This document shows, piece by piece, positions 1-8,260 of a stretch of DNA of 47,323 nucleotides. The first letter of the stretch is position 1. Each line of letters starts with the position of its first letter. Under the pieces are notes generated by a model. It did not search any database. It saw nothing but the letters and a program-made list of their open reading frames with translations, and was not told the origin of the DNA. The translations under genes were made by a program, and so were the position numbers. The DNA is from Acetobacteraceae bacterium (GTDB taxonomy: Bacteria > Pseudomonadota > Alphaproteobacteria > Acetobacterales > Acetobacteraceae), in contig CANBNK010000026.1 of assembly GCA_947371015.1 (NCBI GenBank), forward strand, positions 1-47,323, read 5' to 3'.

Positions 1-839
1 ACCTCCGTGATGGTCTGGTAGCCCTTGAACACCTGTTGGTCCAACGCCAGTCCATTGGCGCGCTTGGCGATCATGAAGGCGCCCTGGCGCACCGCCCAGG
101 TGCCGTCTTCCCATTCCAGCACCAGGCCGTTGGTGAAACCGCGGGCGTCGGCGGCGTAGTCGAAGCCCGCGGCGCCGACCATGCCCCAGCCCATGAACTG
201 GCCGCGGGCGTCATGCGCGTAGCGGTTGTCGTCGAAGAAGTCCCAGACCGAGACCTTGCCGGCGGTGATGGTCAGGCGCTCCCGCGCCAGCGGGCCGGTG
301 AAGCGCATCGGGTCGGGGTCGGCGCCGTCGGCGTCGAAGGAGAGGTCGATGGTCTGGCGGATGAAGGCGCGGCTGACCAGGAAGTAGGGGTCGCGGCTGC
401 CGAGGCGAAACGCCTCGTTGTTCGGAAAGCTGGCGACGCCCACGGCGTTGGACATGCCGAAGCCGCGCGTCAGCATCGGGACCACCACCGCCTCGGCATT
501 GTCCCACAGCCGGCGGCCGATGACGAGGTCGATGCTCTGGGTGTTGCGGAACACCGGGCGCGGGTCGAGGCTGGACGGCCCCTGGTAGGGTGAGCGCATC
601 CGCAGGTGGCCCTGCAGGATGGTGGTCATCTGCCCGCGCAGAAACCAACCCTGTTTCTCCAGGTCGGCCAGCCATTCCTCGGCGCCGTCGATCGCGCTGT
701 CCAGGTTGGGCTGGTAGATCGGCGCGGCGACGCTGCGCTGGGCCTGAGCGCCGGGGCTGGCCAGCAGCAGGGCGGCCAGGGCCAAAAGGGCCGGTGCGAG
801 GGCGGCGACGCCGGCGCGGCGGAACTTGGTCAGGAGCAT
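1..839 (-). CDS. OprB-type carbohydrate porin, 3' end outside the window
   Basis: This outer-membrane beta-barrel gene starts with ATG at 839 and is still open at base 1, so about 279 codons of the N-terminal part are visible. Residues 1-33 form a signal peptide with a basic start (MLLTKFRRAG), a long Ala/Leu core and a cleavage site near PGAQA-Q. The mature part contains stretches typical of the carbohydrate-selective porin family, such as RMRSPYQGPSSL, GFGMSNAVGVASFPNNEA and the KVSVWDFFDDNRYAHD segment around residue 200. Family membership is read from these motifs. The transported solute cannot be inferred. The gene faces away from the haemoglobin gene, with 182 bases between the two start codons. 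Confidence 0.8.
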   Translation of the reverse strand, partial: MLLTKFRRAGVAALAPALLALAALLLASPGAQAQRSVAAPIYQPNLDSAIDGAEEWLADLEKQGWFLRGQMTTILQGHLRMRSPYQGPSSLDPRPVFRNTQSIDLVIGRRLWDNAEAVVVPMLTRGFGMSNAVGVASFPNNEAFRLGSRDPYFLVSRAFIRQTIDLSFDADGADPDPMRFTGPLARERLTITAGKVSVWDFFDDNRYAHDARGQFMGWGMVGAAGFDYAADARGFTNGLVLEWEDGTWAVRQGAFMIAKRANGLALDQQVFKGYQTITE

Positions 840-1021
840 GGCTGATCCCTGGCGCAGGAGGCTGGCGCTTGGCAAGCCCGGCGCAGGATGCCTCGAAACT
901 TTCATGTGGCCTTGGTGACGCTTTGGTAGAGCGCGCGGCGCACGTGCTGCAACCCTCACGCACCCACCTGACTGACGCCTTCGGTTGACGGGGCTCTGTC
1001 GTCGAGGCTTCTTCCTGCCGC

Positions 1022-1411
1022 ATGAGCACCAGCGAGACACCCTATCAGCGGATCGGCGGCGAGGCTGGCGTGCGCCGCCTGGTGGCGCGGTTCTACCAGT
1101 TGATGGATGAGCTGCCGGCGGCGGCGGCCTGCCGCGCGATCCATCCGCCCTGCCTGGCCAGCGCGGAACAGAAGCTGTTCGAATACCTGACCGGATGGTT
1201 CGGTGGGCCGCCGTTGTTCGTGGACAAGTACGGCCACCCGAGGCTGCGCAGCCGCCACCTGCATGCGCCGATCGACACGCCGGAGATCAGCGGGTGGCTG
1301 CTGTGCTTTCGCCAGGCCTGGGCCGAGACGGTTGATGACGCCGCACTGGGCGCGGCGGTGCTGCCGCAGGTGGAAAACCTGGCGCAACACATGCGCAACC
1401 GTGGCGGTTAG
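1022..1411 (+). CDS. Group II truncated haemoglobin
   Basis: The 129-residue product has the length of a group II (trHbO-like) truncated globin. Visible landmarks are the FY pair at residues 24-25 (helix B), LTGWFGGPPLFVDKYGHPRL at 56-75 (E-F region), the likely proximal haem ligand His79 in RSRHL, and Trp92 at the G8 position that defines groups II and III. Members bind O2 or NO and are linked to detoxification of reactive oxygen and nitrogen or to O2 handling. No reductase partner lies beside it. The gene stands alone, divergent from the porin and convergent with the GntR regulator. Confidence 0.88.
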   Translation: MSTSETPYQRIGGEAGVRRLVARFYQLMDELPAAAACRAIHPPCLASAEQKLFEYLTGWFGGPPLFVDKYGHPRLRSRHLHAPIDTPEISGWLLCFRQAWAETVDDAALGAAVLPQVENLAQHMRNRGG

Positions 1412-1475
1412 CGCCTGCTTGGCCCCGGCGTAAACGCCGCGGGCGGTGCATCGGCTGCTCGGAGGGTAAGGCCAG

Positions 1476-1491
1476 GGTAGCGCCAGCTACC
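1476..1491. terminator. Hairpin between convergent genes
   Basis: GGTAGC, loop GCCA, GCTACC forms a perfect 6-bp stem that overlaps the stop codon of the GntR gene. A second small stem (CGGCGT/ACGCCG) lies at 1426-1439. Neither is followed by a clear T-run, so the terminator role for the globin and regulator genes is inferred from position. Confidence 0.3.
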
Positions 1492-2206
1492 TACGCAGCG
1501 TGCCCTCGGGCAGGGCGCGCAGCAGTACCGCCTGCAATGCCAGGACGTGTTCGCGCATCAGCGCCTCGGCGCGCCAGCCCTGGCCGGCCAGGATCGCATC
1601 GGCGATGCGGTGGTGGTCGTCGTGGAAGCGCCGCAGCTGCACAGCGTCCAAGGTCAGGATGCGCCGGGTGGAGGCAGTGGGCACCGTGGCGCACAGCCGC
1701 ACCAGTTCCGGCAGGCGGCGGTTGCCGGCGGCGGCGGTGACGGCATCATGGAAGGCGATGTTGGCGTCGCGGAAGGCGTCGATATCCAGCGCGCCGGTGG
1801 CCGCGCGGGCGACGATGGCGTCACCATCGGCCAGGCTGCGCTGGAACGCCGCGCAGACCAGGGCATCCGGTCCGCGCTCGGCGGCCAGCCGGGCGGCGAC
1901 GCCTTCCAGGACGGCGCGGATTTCGAAGGCGTCCAGCGTTTCCGAGAGCGGGAAGACGCGCACCGCGTAGCCGCGGTTGGGCGCGTATTCCAGCAGGCCC
2001 TCGGCGGCCAGGGCCTGCAACGCCGTGCGCAGCGGCGTGCGGGAGACGCCGAGCCGGGCACTGAGGCGGATTTCGTTTAGCTTTTCGCCGGGGCCGATTT
2101 CGCCGGCCAGGATGGCATCCCGCAACTGAGCGGTGACCGAGAGCGAGCGCGTCGGACTGGCGCTGTCCGGCCGGGGTGGTGCTGGCGGTTCGGCGTCGTC
2201 GAGCAT
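1487..2206 (-). CDS. GntR-family transcriptional regulator, FCD (FadR-type) subfamily
   Basis: The 239-residue protein has an N-terminal winged helix-turn-helix (LRDAILAGEIGPGEKLNEI, then SARLGVSRTPLRTALQALAAEGLL) and a C-terminal all-helical FCD ligand-binding domain from about residue 90. The usual FCD metal ligands are present as DANIAFH, HDDHHRIADAI and MREHV. The start at MLDDAEPP (2206) was preferred over an upstream ATG at 2311 because the extra 35 residues are low-complexity and unlike the family. FCD regulators usually repress neighbouring catabolic genes and respond to a carboxylate ligand. Divergence from the hydrolase/deacetylase/Liv operon makes that operon the likely target (inference). 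Confidence 0.85.
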   Translation of the reverse strand: MLDDAEPPAPPRPDSASPTRSLSVTAQLRDAILAGEIGPGEKLNEIRLSARLGVSRTPLRTALQALAAEGLLEYAPNRGYAVRVFPLSETLDAFEIRAVLEGVAARLAAERGPDALVCAAFQRSLADGDAIVARAATGALDIDAFRDANIAFHDAVTAAAGNRRLPELVRLCATVPTASTRRILTLDAVQLRRFHDDHHRIADAILAGQGWRAEALMREHVLALQAVLLRALPEGTLRR

Positions 2207-2208
2207 GG

Positions 2209-2220
2209 TTGTGTGTACAA
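2209..2220. promoter_or_regulatory. Candidate GntR operator palindrome
   Basis: TTGT-GTGT-ACAA has 4-bp arms that match perfectly around a 4-base centre, just upstream of the regulator start codon. Several FadR-type GntR proteins bind TTGT...ACAA-like palindromes, which makes autoregulation plausible. The site is short and chance occurrence is possible. Confidence 0.3.
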
Positions 2221-2300
2221 TTCGGCAGCAGCATCGCCAAGGCAATGCCGCTTTTCGGTCAGATCGCGGTAGCAACCCGCGAATGCCTGAATACATTGCG

Positions 2301-2330
2301 TTGACGCGCACCGGGGCTGATCCCTAACCT
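2301..2330 (+). promoter_or_regulatory. Candidate sigma-70-type promoter for the hydrolase-Liv operon
   Basis: TTGACG at 2301-2306 is a good -35 hexamer. With an 18-base spacer the -10 would be TAACCT (2325-2330), a weak match. It lies 20 bases before the ATG at 2350. The call rests on the -35 match and position only. Confidence 0.3.
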
Positions 2331-2349
2331 CGAGCGCAAGGTGTGGAGC

Positions 2350-3600
2350 ATGACGACGGCAATGGCAGCGACGGCAGCGGAAGACAATGCGATAGAGCGG
2401 ATCACCGCCGACCGTGGCCCGCATTATGAGCCCTTCGGCTGGCATCATTGGCCCGAACACCCCTGGCTGACCTATCAATTCCGGCGCGCCCTGGGCGAAA
2501 CGCAGGAAGGCGGTGGCTCGGTCAGCGAATGCTTTCTGGCGGCCAGCCGGATGATCCCGGGCGACCTGGAAAGCTGGCACCGCGAATGGTACCGCATCGC
2601 CGAGGAGAATTGGGCGCGGGGCCTGGCCGAGGAAGCCAAGGGCCACGCCCGCACCGCGATGAACTGCTTCCTGCGCGCCGCCGACTACTATCGCCAGGCC
2701 GAGTTCCACCTGGCCGAGGACGACCCGCGGCGGCTGCCGACCTTCGAGAAGATGGAGGCGTGCAGCCACAAATTCCTGGCGCGGCTGAACCCGCCCGGCG
2801 AGGTGGTGGAAATCCCCTACGAAAACGGCGTCAGCCTGTGCGGTTACTTCGTGCGCGCGCCGTTTCCGGGGGCGAAGCTGCCGGTGCTGATCTGCATGGG
2901 CGGGCTGGACAGCATCAAAGACGAGATGTGGTTCATGCAGGCGCATGGCTGCCTGCAACGCGGCATTTCCGTGCTGATGGTGGACATCCCCGGTCAAGGC
3001 GGCACGCTACGGCGGCACAAGGTGGCGGCGCGGCCGGATACCGAGGTGCCGATCGGGCGCTGCATCGACTGGCTGGTGCAGCGGGCGGATGTGGACCCCG
3101 CGCGTATCGCGGTGTGCGGGTCCTCGCTGGGTGGCTACTACGCGGCGCGGGCCGGCTGCTACGAGAAGCGGCTGGCTGCCTGCATCAGCCATGGCGCGGT
3201 GTGGAGCGTGCCGGAGCTGTGGGCCGACAAGGGCGAGGAATTCGGCCTGGCCCCGCATATCAAGTGGGTGTTCGGGTCCAAGACCATGAAGCAGGCGCAT
3301 GTGGCGATGCAGCCCTTCGTGCTGGAGGGCCATCTGGAGCACATGACCTGCAACTGGCTGATCCTGCATGGCGGCCACGACGTGCTGACCGTGACGGCGG
3401 CGACCAAGGCGCATGACTACGCTAAGGCGCGCGGCGTGAAGGTGGACATGCGCATCCTCCAGCCAGAGGAAACCGGCGCTGAGCATTGCCAGCACGACAA
3501 CCCGACCATCGGCCAGGAGGTGATGTGCGACTGGCTGGCCGACCTGTTCGGCATCGACCAGACCGCCCTGCTGCGGACCGGCTGGAACCCGCTGGTATGA
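2350..3600 (+). CDS. Alpha/beta hydrolase (dienelactone/2,6-dihydroxypseudooxynicotine hydrolase-like)
   Basis: The 416-residue protein has an N-terminal helical region of about 150 residues followed by an alpha/beta-hydrolase fold. The nucleophile elbow is GSSLGG (Ser259), the likely acid is Asp344 in HGGHD, and the catalytic His is His379 or His382 in AEHCQH. The long helical lead resembles enzymes that cleave C-C or ester bonds, such as 2,6-dihydroxypseudooxynicotine hydrolase, but the substrate is unknown. ATG 2350 was chosen over GTG 2341 because AAGG at 2337-2340 is well spaced for it. The stop overlaps the next start (ATGA). As first gene of the Liv operon it probably acts on the imported compound. 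Confidence 0.8.
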   Translation: MTTAMAATAAEDNAIERITADRGPHYEPFGWHHWPEHPWLTYQFRRALGETQEGGGSVSECFLAASRMIPGDLESWHREWYRIAEENWARGLAEEAKGHARTAMNCFLRAADYYRQAEFHLAEDDPRRLPTFEKMEACSHKFLARLNPPGEVVEIPYENGVSLCGYFVRAPFPGAKLPVLICMGGLDSIKDEMWFMQAHGCLQRGISVLMVDIPGQGGTLRRHKVAARPDTEVPIGRCIDWLVQRADVDPARIAVCGSSLGGYYAARAGCYEKRLAACISHGAVWSVPELWADKGEEFGLAPHIKWVFGSKTMKQAHVAMQPFVLEGHLEHMTCNWLILHGGHDVLTVTAATKAHDYAKARGVKVDMRILQPEETGAEHCQHDNPTIGQEVMCDWLADLFGIDQTALLRTGWNPLV

Positions 3601-4475
3601 AGCCGACCGAGCGCCTTACCTACTCACCGATCTCCCAGCGGCCGCCGCTGAAGCTGCCGGGCGGCGCCCGCATGGCGGTATGGGTGATCGTGAATGTCGA
3701 GGAATGGGACATCACCCAGACCATGCCGCGCACGGTGCTGACGCCGCCGGCGGGCGGTGCGCCGATGCCGGATATTCCCAACTGGGCCTGGCACGAATAC
3801 GGTAACCGCGTCGGCTTCTGGCGCATGTTGGAGTTGTTCGACCGCTTCAACCTGCCGGCGGTGCTGGCGATCAATGGCAGCGCGATAGAGGCCTACAAGC
3901 CGATTGCCGAGGCGGCGCATCAGCGCGGCTGGGAGTTCATCGGCCACGGCTTCAGCCAGCGCAACATGCAGAAGGTGGAGAACGAGCGGGAGGATATCGC
4001 GCGCACCTCCGCCGCCATCCAGGGTTTTACCGGCAAGGCACCGCGCGGTTGGCTTGGGCCGGGGCTGACCGAAACCTGGGAGACGCCGGACCTGCTGAAG
4101 CAAGCCGGCTACGACTATGTCTGCGACTGGGTGCTGGACGACCAGCCGGTGTGGCTGAAGACGACGACGCAGCCGATCCTCAACATTCCCTACACGCAGG
4201 AATGCAACGACGTCGCGATGATGCTGATCCAGCATCACAAGGCCAGCGAATACCGCGACCGCGCGCTGGACCAGTTCACCCAGTTGTACGAAGACGCGAA
4301 GGGCAGCGCGCGCATCATGGCGCTGGTGCTGCACCCCTACATCATGGGCGCGCCGCATCGGCTGCGCTACTTCCGCGAGGTGATCGAGCAGATCAAGGCG
4401 CGCGGCGACGTCGTCTTCATGACCGGCAGCGAGATCGCCGACTGGTACCTGGCCAACGGTCCGAAGGCGCCATAG
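3597..4475 (+). CDS. PuuE-like polysaccharide deacetylase family protein
   Basis: The 292-residue protein belongs to the carbohydrate esterase 4/NodB superfamily in the PuuE/HpPgdA-like branch, read from VNVEEWD (residues 32-38), WHEYGNRVGFWRMLELFD, AINGSAIEAY and WEFIGHGFSQRN. The usual first Asp-Asp metal motif appears as NVEEWD, and the classical HxxxH site is only GHGFSQRN around His117, so metal binding may differ from chitin or peptidoglycan deacetylases. PuuE relatives act on cyclic amides such as allantoin, so hydrolysis of a small amide or ring is a reasonable guess. It is translationally coupled to the hydrolase before it and five bases ahead of livH. Confidence 0.78.
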   Translation: MKPTERLTYSPISQRPPLKLPGGARMAVWVIVNVEEWDITQTMPRTVLTPPAGGAPMPDIPNWAWHEYGNRVGFWRMLELFDRFNLPAVLAINGSAIEAYKPIAEAAHQRGWEFIGHGFSQRNMQKVENEREDIARTSAAIQGFTGKAPRGWLGPGLTETWETPDLLKQAGYDYVCDWVLDDQPVWLKTTTQPILNIPYTQECNDVAMMLIQHHKASEYRDRALDQFTQLYEDAKGSARIMALVLHPYIMGAPHRLRYFREVIEQIKARGDVVFMTGSEIADWYLANGPKAP

Positions 4476-4480
4476 CCGCC

Positions 4481-5338
4481 ATGGGGATGAACAGCTTCCA
4501 GCTGCTGAACGGGCTGACCTTCGCGGCGCTGCTGTTCGTTGTCGCCAGCGGGTTTACGCTGGTGTTCGGGCTGCTGCGCATCGTCAACCTCTCGCATGGC
4601 GCGCTGTACCTGCTGGGTGGCTATATCGGCTACAGCACGGCGACGGCGACCGGCAGTTTCGGCTTGGGCATGCTGGCGGCCATGCTGGGCGTGGCCGCGG
4701 TGGGGCTGGTGCTGGACCAGGGGCTGCTGCGCTTCGTGCGCGGGCAGGAGTTGCGCCAGGTGCTGCTCTCGCTCGGCGTGGCGCTGGTGCTGAACGACCT
4801 GGCGCTGGTTATCTGGGGTGGCGACAGTTTCACCGTGCCGACGCCGGAACTGCTGTTCGGCGCGGTGCCGGTACTGGATACCTTCTACCCGAAGTACCGG
4901 TTGTTCGTGCTGGGCATGGGCGTGCTCGTCTTCGTGCTGCTGTGGCTGCTGCTCAATCACACGCGGCTCGGCGCGCTGATCCGCGCCGGGGTGGATGATC
5001 CGGAGATGGTGGAGGCGAGCGGCGTCAACATCCGCCGCGTCTTCGTGCTGACCTTCTTGCTGGGCTGCGCGCTGGCCGGCCTGGGCGGGGTGATGGGCGG
5101 GGCGTTCCTGGCGCTGTACCCTTCGGCGGATGCGGAGATATTGGTGTTCTCGCTGGCCGTGGTCGTCATCGGTGGGCGCGGGAGCCTGGTGGGCGCGGCC
5201 ATCGGCGCGGTCATGGTGGGGCTGCTGAACACCATGGGCCAGGTGTGGTTTCCGGAACTCGCCTACTTCGTCATCTTCGGCCCGATGGCGGCGCTGCTCG
5301 CCTTCCGGCCGCTGGGCCTGCTGGGGCGCGCAGTATGA
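4481..5338 (+). CDS. livH: Branched-chain-type ABC transporter permease LivH
   Basis: The 285-residue inner-membrane protein begins MGMNSFQLLNGLTFAALLF and shows about eight hydrophobic segments. Characteristic LivH stretches are GFTLVFGLLRIVNLSHGALY near the N-terminus, the cytoplasmic loop HTRLGALIRAGVDDPEMVEA that contacts the ATPases, and VVIGGRGSLVGAAIGA near the C-terminus. It forms the transmembrane channel with LivM. A second ATG at 4487 is possible. The substrate may be a branched-chain amino acid or, given the neighbouring hydrolases, another amide or carboxylate. Confidence 0.93.
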   Translation: MGMNSFQLLNGLTFAALLFVVASGFTLVFGLLRIVNLSHGALYLLGGYIGYSTATATGSFGLGMLAAMLGVAAVGLVLDQGLLRFVRGQELRQVLLSLGVALVLNDLALVIWGGDSFTVPTPELLFGAVPVLDTFYPKYRLFVLGMGVLVFVLLWLLLNHTRLGALIRAGVDDPEMVEASGVNIRRVFVLTFLLGCALAGLGGVMGGAFLALYPSADAEILVFSLAVVVIGGRGSLVGAAIGAVMVGLLNTMGQVWFPELAYFVIFGPMAALLAFRPLGLLGRAV

Positions 5339-6261
5339 ATCGGGGCATGCTTTGGCTGCTGGCACTGCTGGCCGCGGCGGTTATGCCGCTGGTGCTGAGC
5401 AGCTACCATGTGGACCTCGCCACGCGCATTTTGATCTTCGCCGTGCTGGCCATGAGCATCGACGTGCTGGCCGGCTTCGTCGGGCGCACCTCCCTGTGCC
5501 ATGGCGCCATCTTCGGCGTGGCCACCTATGTGGTGATCTGGGCTATGGCCAAGGCGGGGCTGCCGGCAGTGCCAGCCTTCCTCGCCGGCGTGGTCGCGGC
5601 GACGCTGGTTGCGGCGCTGTTCGGGCTGTTGGCGGTGCGCACAAGCGGCGTTTACTTCCTGCTGCTGACGGTGGCGTTGGGCATGGTGGTTTGGGGCATC
5701 TGCCTGCGCTGGACTGGCGTGACCGGGGGCGAAAACGGCCTGCGCGGCCAGGACATGCGGCCCGCTTTGCTGCTGGCGCGGGAGAATTTCTATTGGTTGG
5801 TGCTGGCGGTGGCGGCGCTGGCGGCCTGGGCCATGCAGCGCTTCGTCAACTCGCCCTTCGGGCTCAGCCTGCGTGGCATCCGTGACAGCGAGAGCCGGAT
5901 GCGCGCGCTGGGCTACAACGTGCCGCTGCACCTGTTCGTCGGCTTTGCCGTCTCCGGCTTCTTCGCCGGCGTGGCGGGCGCGATGTACGCCTTCTTCAAC
6001 GAGTATGTCAGCCCGTCCAGCGTAGCCATGGGCCAGAGCGTGGCCGGGCTGCTGATGGCAATCGTCGGTGGTGTCGGCACGCTGTTCGGCAGCTTCATCG
6101 GTGCCGCCGCGATCATCCTGCTGGAAAACACGGTCAGCTGGTACACCGACCGCTGGCAGGCCGTGCTGGGCCTGGTCTTCATCCTCACCATGATCTTCGC
6201 CCCCGAGGGCATTCTCGGCACAATCCGGCGCCTGGGCGCCGTCACAAGGAGAGCACGATGA
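5335..6261 (+). CDS. livM: Branched-chain-type ABC transporter permease LivM
   Basis: The 308-residue polytopic protein starts at the ATG overlapping the livH stop (ATGA). LivM hallmarks are GFVGRTSLCHGAIFGVATY, VRTSGVYFLLLTVALGMVVW, TGVTGGENGLRG, and the ATPase-contact loop SPFGLSLRGIRDSESRMRAL around residues 168-187. The late segment IVGGVGTLFGSFIGAA is also typical. It pairs with LivH as the second transmembrane subunit. Nothing is missing compared with the family. Confidence 0.93.
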   Translation: MNRGMLWLLALLAAAVMPLVLSSYHVDLATRILIFAVLAMSIDVLAGFVGRTSLCHGAIFGVATYVVIWAMAKAGLPAVPAFLAGVVAATLVAALFGLLAVRTSGVYFLLLTVALGMVVWGICLRWTGVTGGENGLRGQDMRPALLLARENFYWLVLAVAALAAWAMQRFVNSPFGLSLRGIRDSESRMRALGYNVPLHLFVGFAVSGFFAGVAGAMYAFFNEYVSPSSVAMGQSVAGLLMAIVGGVGTLFGSFIGAAAIILLENTVSWYTDRWQAVLGLVFILTMIFAPEGILGTIRRLGAVTRRAR

Positions 6262-7502
6262 CACTGCATCGCCGTACGTTGCTGGGTTCCACCGCTGCCT
6301 TGCTGGCGGCGCCGGCCATTGGGCGGGCGCAGAGCGGGCCGATCAAAATCGGCGTGATGGCGCCGCTCACCGGCGTGCTCGCCGCCGGCGGGCGCGAGAT
6401 GGTCGATGGCGTGACCATGTTCGTGGAGCAGGCCGGCAAGAAGATGGCCGGGCGCGACGTGGAGCTGGTGGTGGAGGATGACGGCTCCAACCCCGATACG
6501 TCGCTGCAGAAGGCGCGCCGCCTGGTGGAGCAGGCCAAGGTGGATTTCATGATGGGCAACCTGCTGGCCAATACCGGCCTGGCGGTGGCCGGTTATGTGC
6601 GCGGCACCGGCACGCCCTACTTCATCCCCATCATCGCCGCCGACGAACTGACCCAGCGCGGGCGTATCCCGAACGTGGTGCGCGTGGCCGGCTATTCCGC
6701 CAGCCAGATGGCGCATCCGCTGGGCGATTGGGCCTTCAAGAAGGGCTACAAGAAGATCGCCACCATTGGCCAGGACTATACCTTCGGCCATGAGCAATGC
6801 GCCGGCTTCGCCCGCGTGTTCAGCAACGCCGGCGGCCAGGTCGTGCGGCAGTTCTGGCATCCGTTGAACACCTCGGACTTCAGCCCGTATCTTGGCCAGC
6901 TGGCCTCGCTGGGCGTAGACGCCATCTTCGCCATGGAGACCGGCGCAGATGCGACGCGCTTCATCCAGCAATACGCCAGCTTCGGCCTGAAGCAGCGCAT
7001 TCCGCTGTTGGGTGCGATGAACACCACGGACCAGAGCGTGATCCGCACCCTGGGCGCGGAATGCGAGGGCATCGTCTCGGCCGCGCATTTCGCCGAGGGT
7101 TCCGACGTGGCGGCGACCAAGGCTTTTGTTGACGAGCACGTGAAGCGCTTCAACCGCATCCCGTCGCTGTACGGCTTCGCGATGTACAGCTGCACCATGT
7201 GGGTGGCCAAGGCGCTGGAGAAGATCGGTGGCCGCGCCGAGGACCGCGCCGCGCTGCTGGCCGCGGTGCGTTCGACCGAGTTGGACAACTCGCCGCTCGG
7301 CCGCCCGGTGAAGCTGGATGAGTTCGGCAACCCGGTCTACGACGTGTACATCCGCAACACCGTGCGGCGCCCGGATGGCAAGTATTGGAACGTGCCGCTG
7401 GAGACCTATCCGCGCGTGTCGCAGTTCTGGAAATACTCGCCGGAGGAATACATGCGGCAGTCGCCGTATTCCCGCGAAAATCAGTACATTCGGCAGGGCT
7501 GA
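6258..7502 (+). CDS. ABC transporter substrate-binding protein, Leu/Ile/Val-type (type 1 periplasmic fold)
   Basis: The 414-residue exported protein starts at ATG 6258, overlapping the livM stop, with AAGGAGAG as ribosome site. The N-terminus MTLHRRTLLGSTAALLAAPA with a twin arginine indicates Tat-type export. The mature sequence has the LivK-type opening IKIGVMAPLTGVLAAGG, VELVVEDDGSNPDTSLQKAR and the hinge motif IATIGQDYTFGHE near residue 175. It delivers ligand to LivHMGF. Such proteins bind amino acids, amides, urea or aromatic acids, and the specificity cannot be read here. Confidence 0.9.
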   Translation: MTLHRRTLLGSTAALLAAPAIGRAQSGPIKIGVMAPLTGVLAAGGREMVDGVTMFVEQAGKKMAGRDVELVVEDDGSNPDTSLQKARRLVEQAKVDFMMGNLLANTGLAVAGYVRGTGTPYFIPIIAADELTQRGRIPNVVRVAGYSASQMAHPLGDWAFKKGYKKIATIGQDYTFGHEQCAGFARVFSNAGGQVVRQFWHPLNTSDFSPYLGQLASLGVDAIFAMETGADATRFIQQYASFGLKQRIPLLGAMNTTDQSVIRTLGAECEGIVSAAHFAEGSDVAATKAFVDEHVKRFNRIPSLYGFAMYSCTMWVAKALEKIGGRAEDRAALLAAVRSTELDNSPLGRPVKLDEFGNPVYDVYIRNTVRRPDGKYWNVPLETYPRVSQFWKYSPEEYMRQSPYSRENQYIRQG

Positions 7503-8260
7503 TGCCGGCCGCGCTGACGCTGACCGAGGTGGTGGTGGCGTTCGGCGCGCTGCGTGCGGTCGATGGCGTCTCGCTCAGCATTCCCGCGGGCGAGCGCCGG
7601 GCGATCATCGGGCCGAACGGCGCCGGCAAGACCACCCTGTTCCAGGCCATCACCGGCATGGTGCAGGCAACCTCCGGCCGCGTGGTGTTCGAGGATGCGG
7701 ACATCACCGCGCTGCCGCCGCATCGGCGAGCGCAGCGTGGCATTTCCCGCACCTTCCAAATCACCAACCTGTTCCCGACGCTGACCGTACGGCAGAACTT
7801 GTTCCTGGCGCTGCGTGGCCTGGCGCCGGGCAAGTTCAGCCTGTTCGGCCAGCCGAAGATCACCGCCATGGAAGCCGCGCGCACCGAGGCGGCGCTGCTG
7901 GCGGCGCGCCTCGTCGGGAGAGAGGAGATCGAGGTGCGCGCCCTGTCCTATGGAGAGCAGCGTCAGGTGGAGTTGGCGGTGTCCATCGTCAACCAGCCGC
8001 GCATGCTGCTGCTGGACGAACCCGCCGCGGGCCTTTCGCCGAATGAGCGGGCGATGGTCGCCGAGGTGATCCGCGCCCTGCCGCGCGACATCACGGTGGT
8101 GCTGATCGAGCATGACATGGACCTGGTGCTGGGGCTGGTGGACCAGGTGACCTGCCTGCACGAGGGCCGCGTGCTGGTGGAGGCGCCGCCGAGTGAGATC
8201 CGCGGTAACCCTGCGGTGCAGGAAGTGTACTTGGGTAGAGCACGCCATGCTGCAGGTTGA
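7502..8260 (+). CDS. livG: Branched-chain-type ABC transporter ATP-binding protein LivG
   Basis: The 252-residue ATPase starts at the ATG sharing one base with the preceding stop (TGATG). Walker A is GPNGAGKTT (residues 38-46). The Q-loop region is GISRTFQITNLFPTLTVRQN, the signature motif appears as LSYGEQRQVELA, and Walker B is MLLLDEPAAGLSPNE followed by the switch His in VVLIEHDMDLV. The LivG-type loop between the Q-loop and the signature is present. It overlaps livF by 14 bases, so the two ATPases are probably produced together. Confidence 0.93.
   Translation: MPAALTLTEVVVAFGALRAVDGVSLSIPAGERRAIIGPNGAGKTTLFQAITGMVQATSGRVVFEDADITALPPHRRAQRGISRTFQITNLFPTLTVRQNLFLALRGLAPGKFSLFGQPKITAMEAARTEAALLAARLVGREEIEVRALSYGEQRQVELAVSIVNQPRMLLLDEPAAGLSPNERAMVAEVIRALPRDITVVLIEHDMDLVLGLVDQVTCLHEGRVLVEAPPSEIRGNPAVQEVYLGRARHAAG

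Noticed and set aside
211-1029. Minus-strand frame of 272 codons crossing the porin start region
   Set aside because: It overlaps the real porin frame, which has a signal peptide and family motifs and stays open to the window edge.
2317-2326. TGATCC upstream of the alpha/beta hydrolase as a further RpoE promoter
   Set aside because: The hexamer is present but no CGTT-like -10 follows at the distance seen in the sigma-factor promoters, and the hexamer is common by chance.
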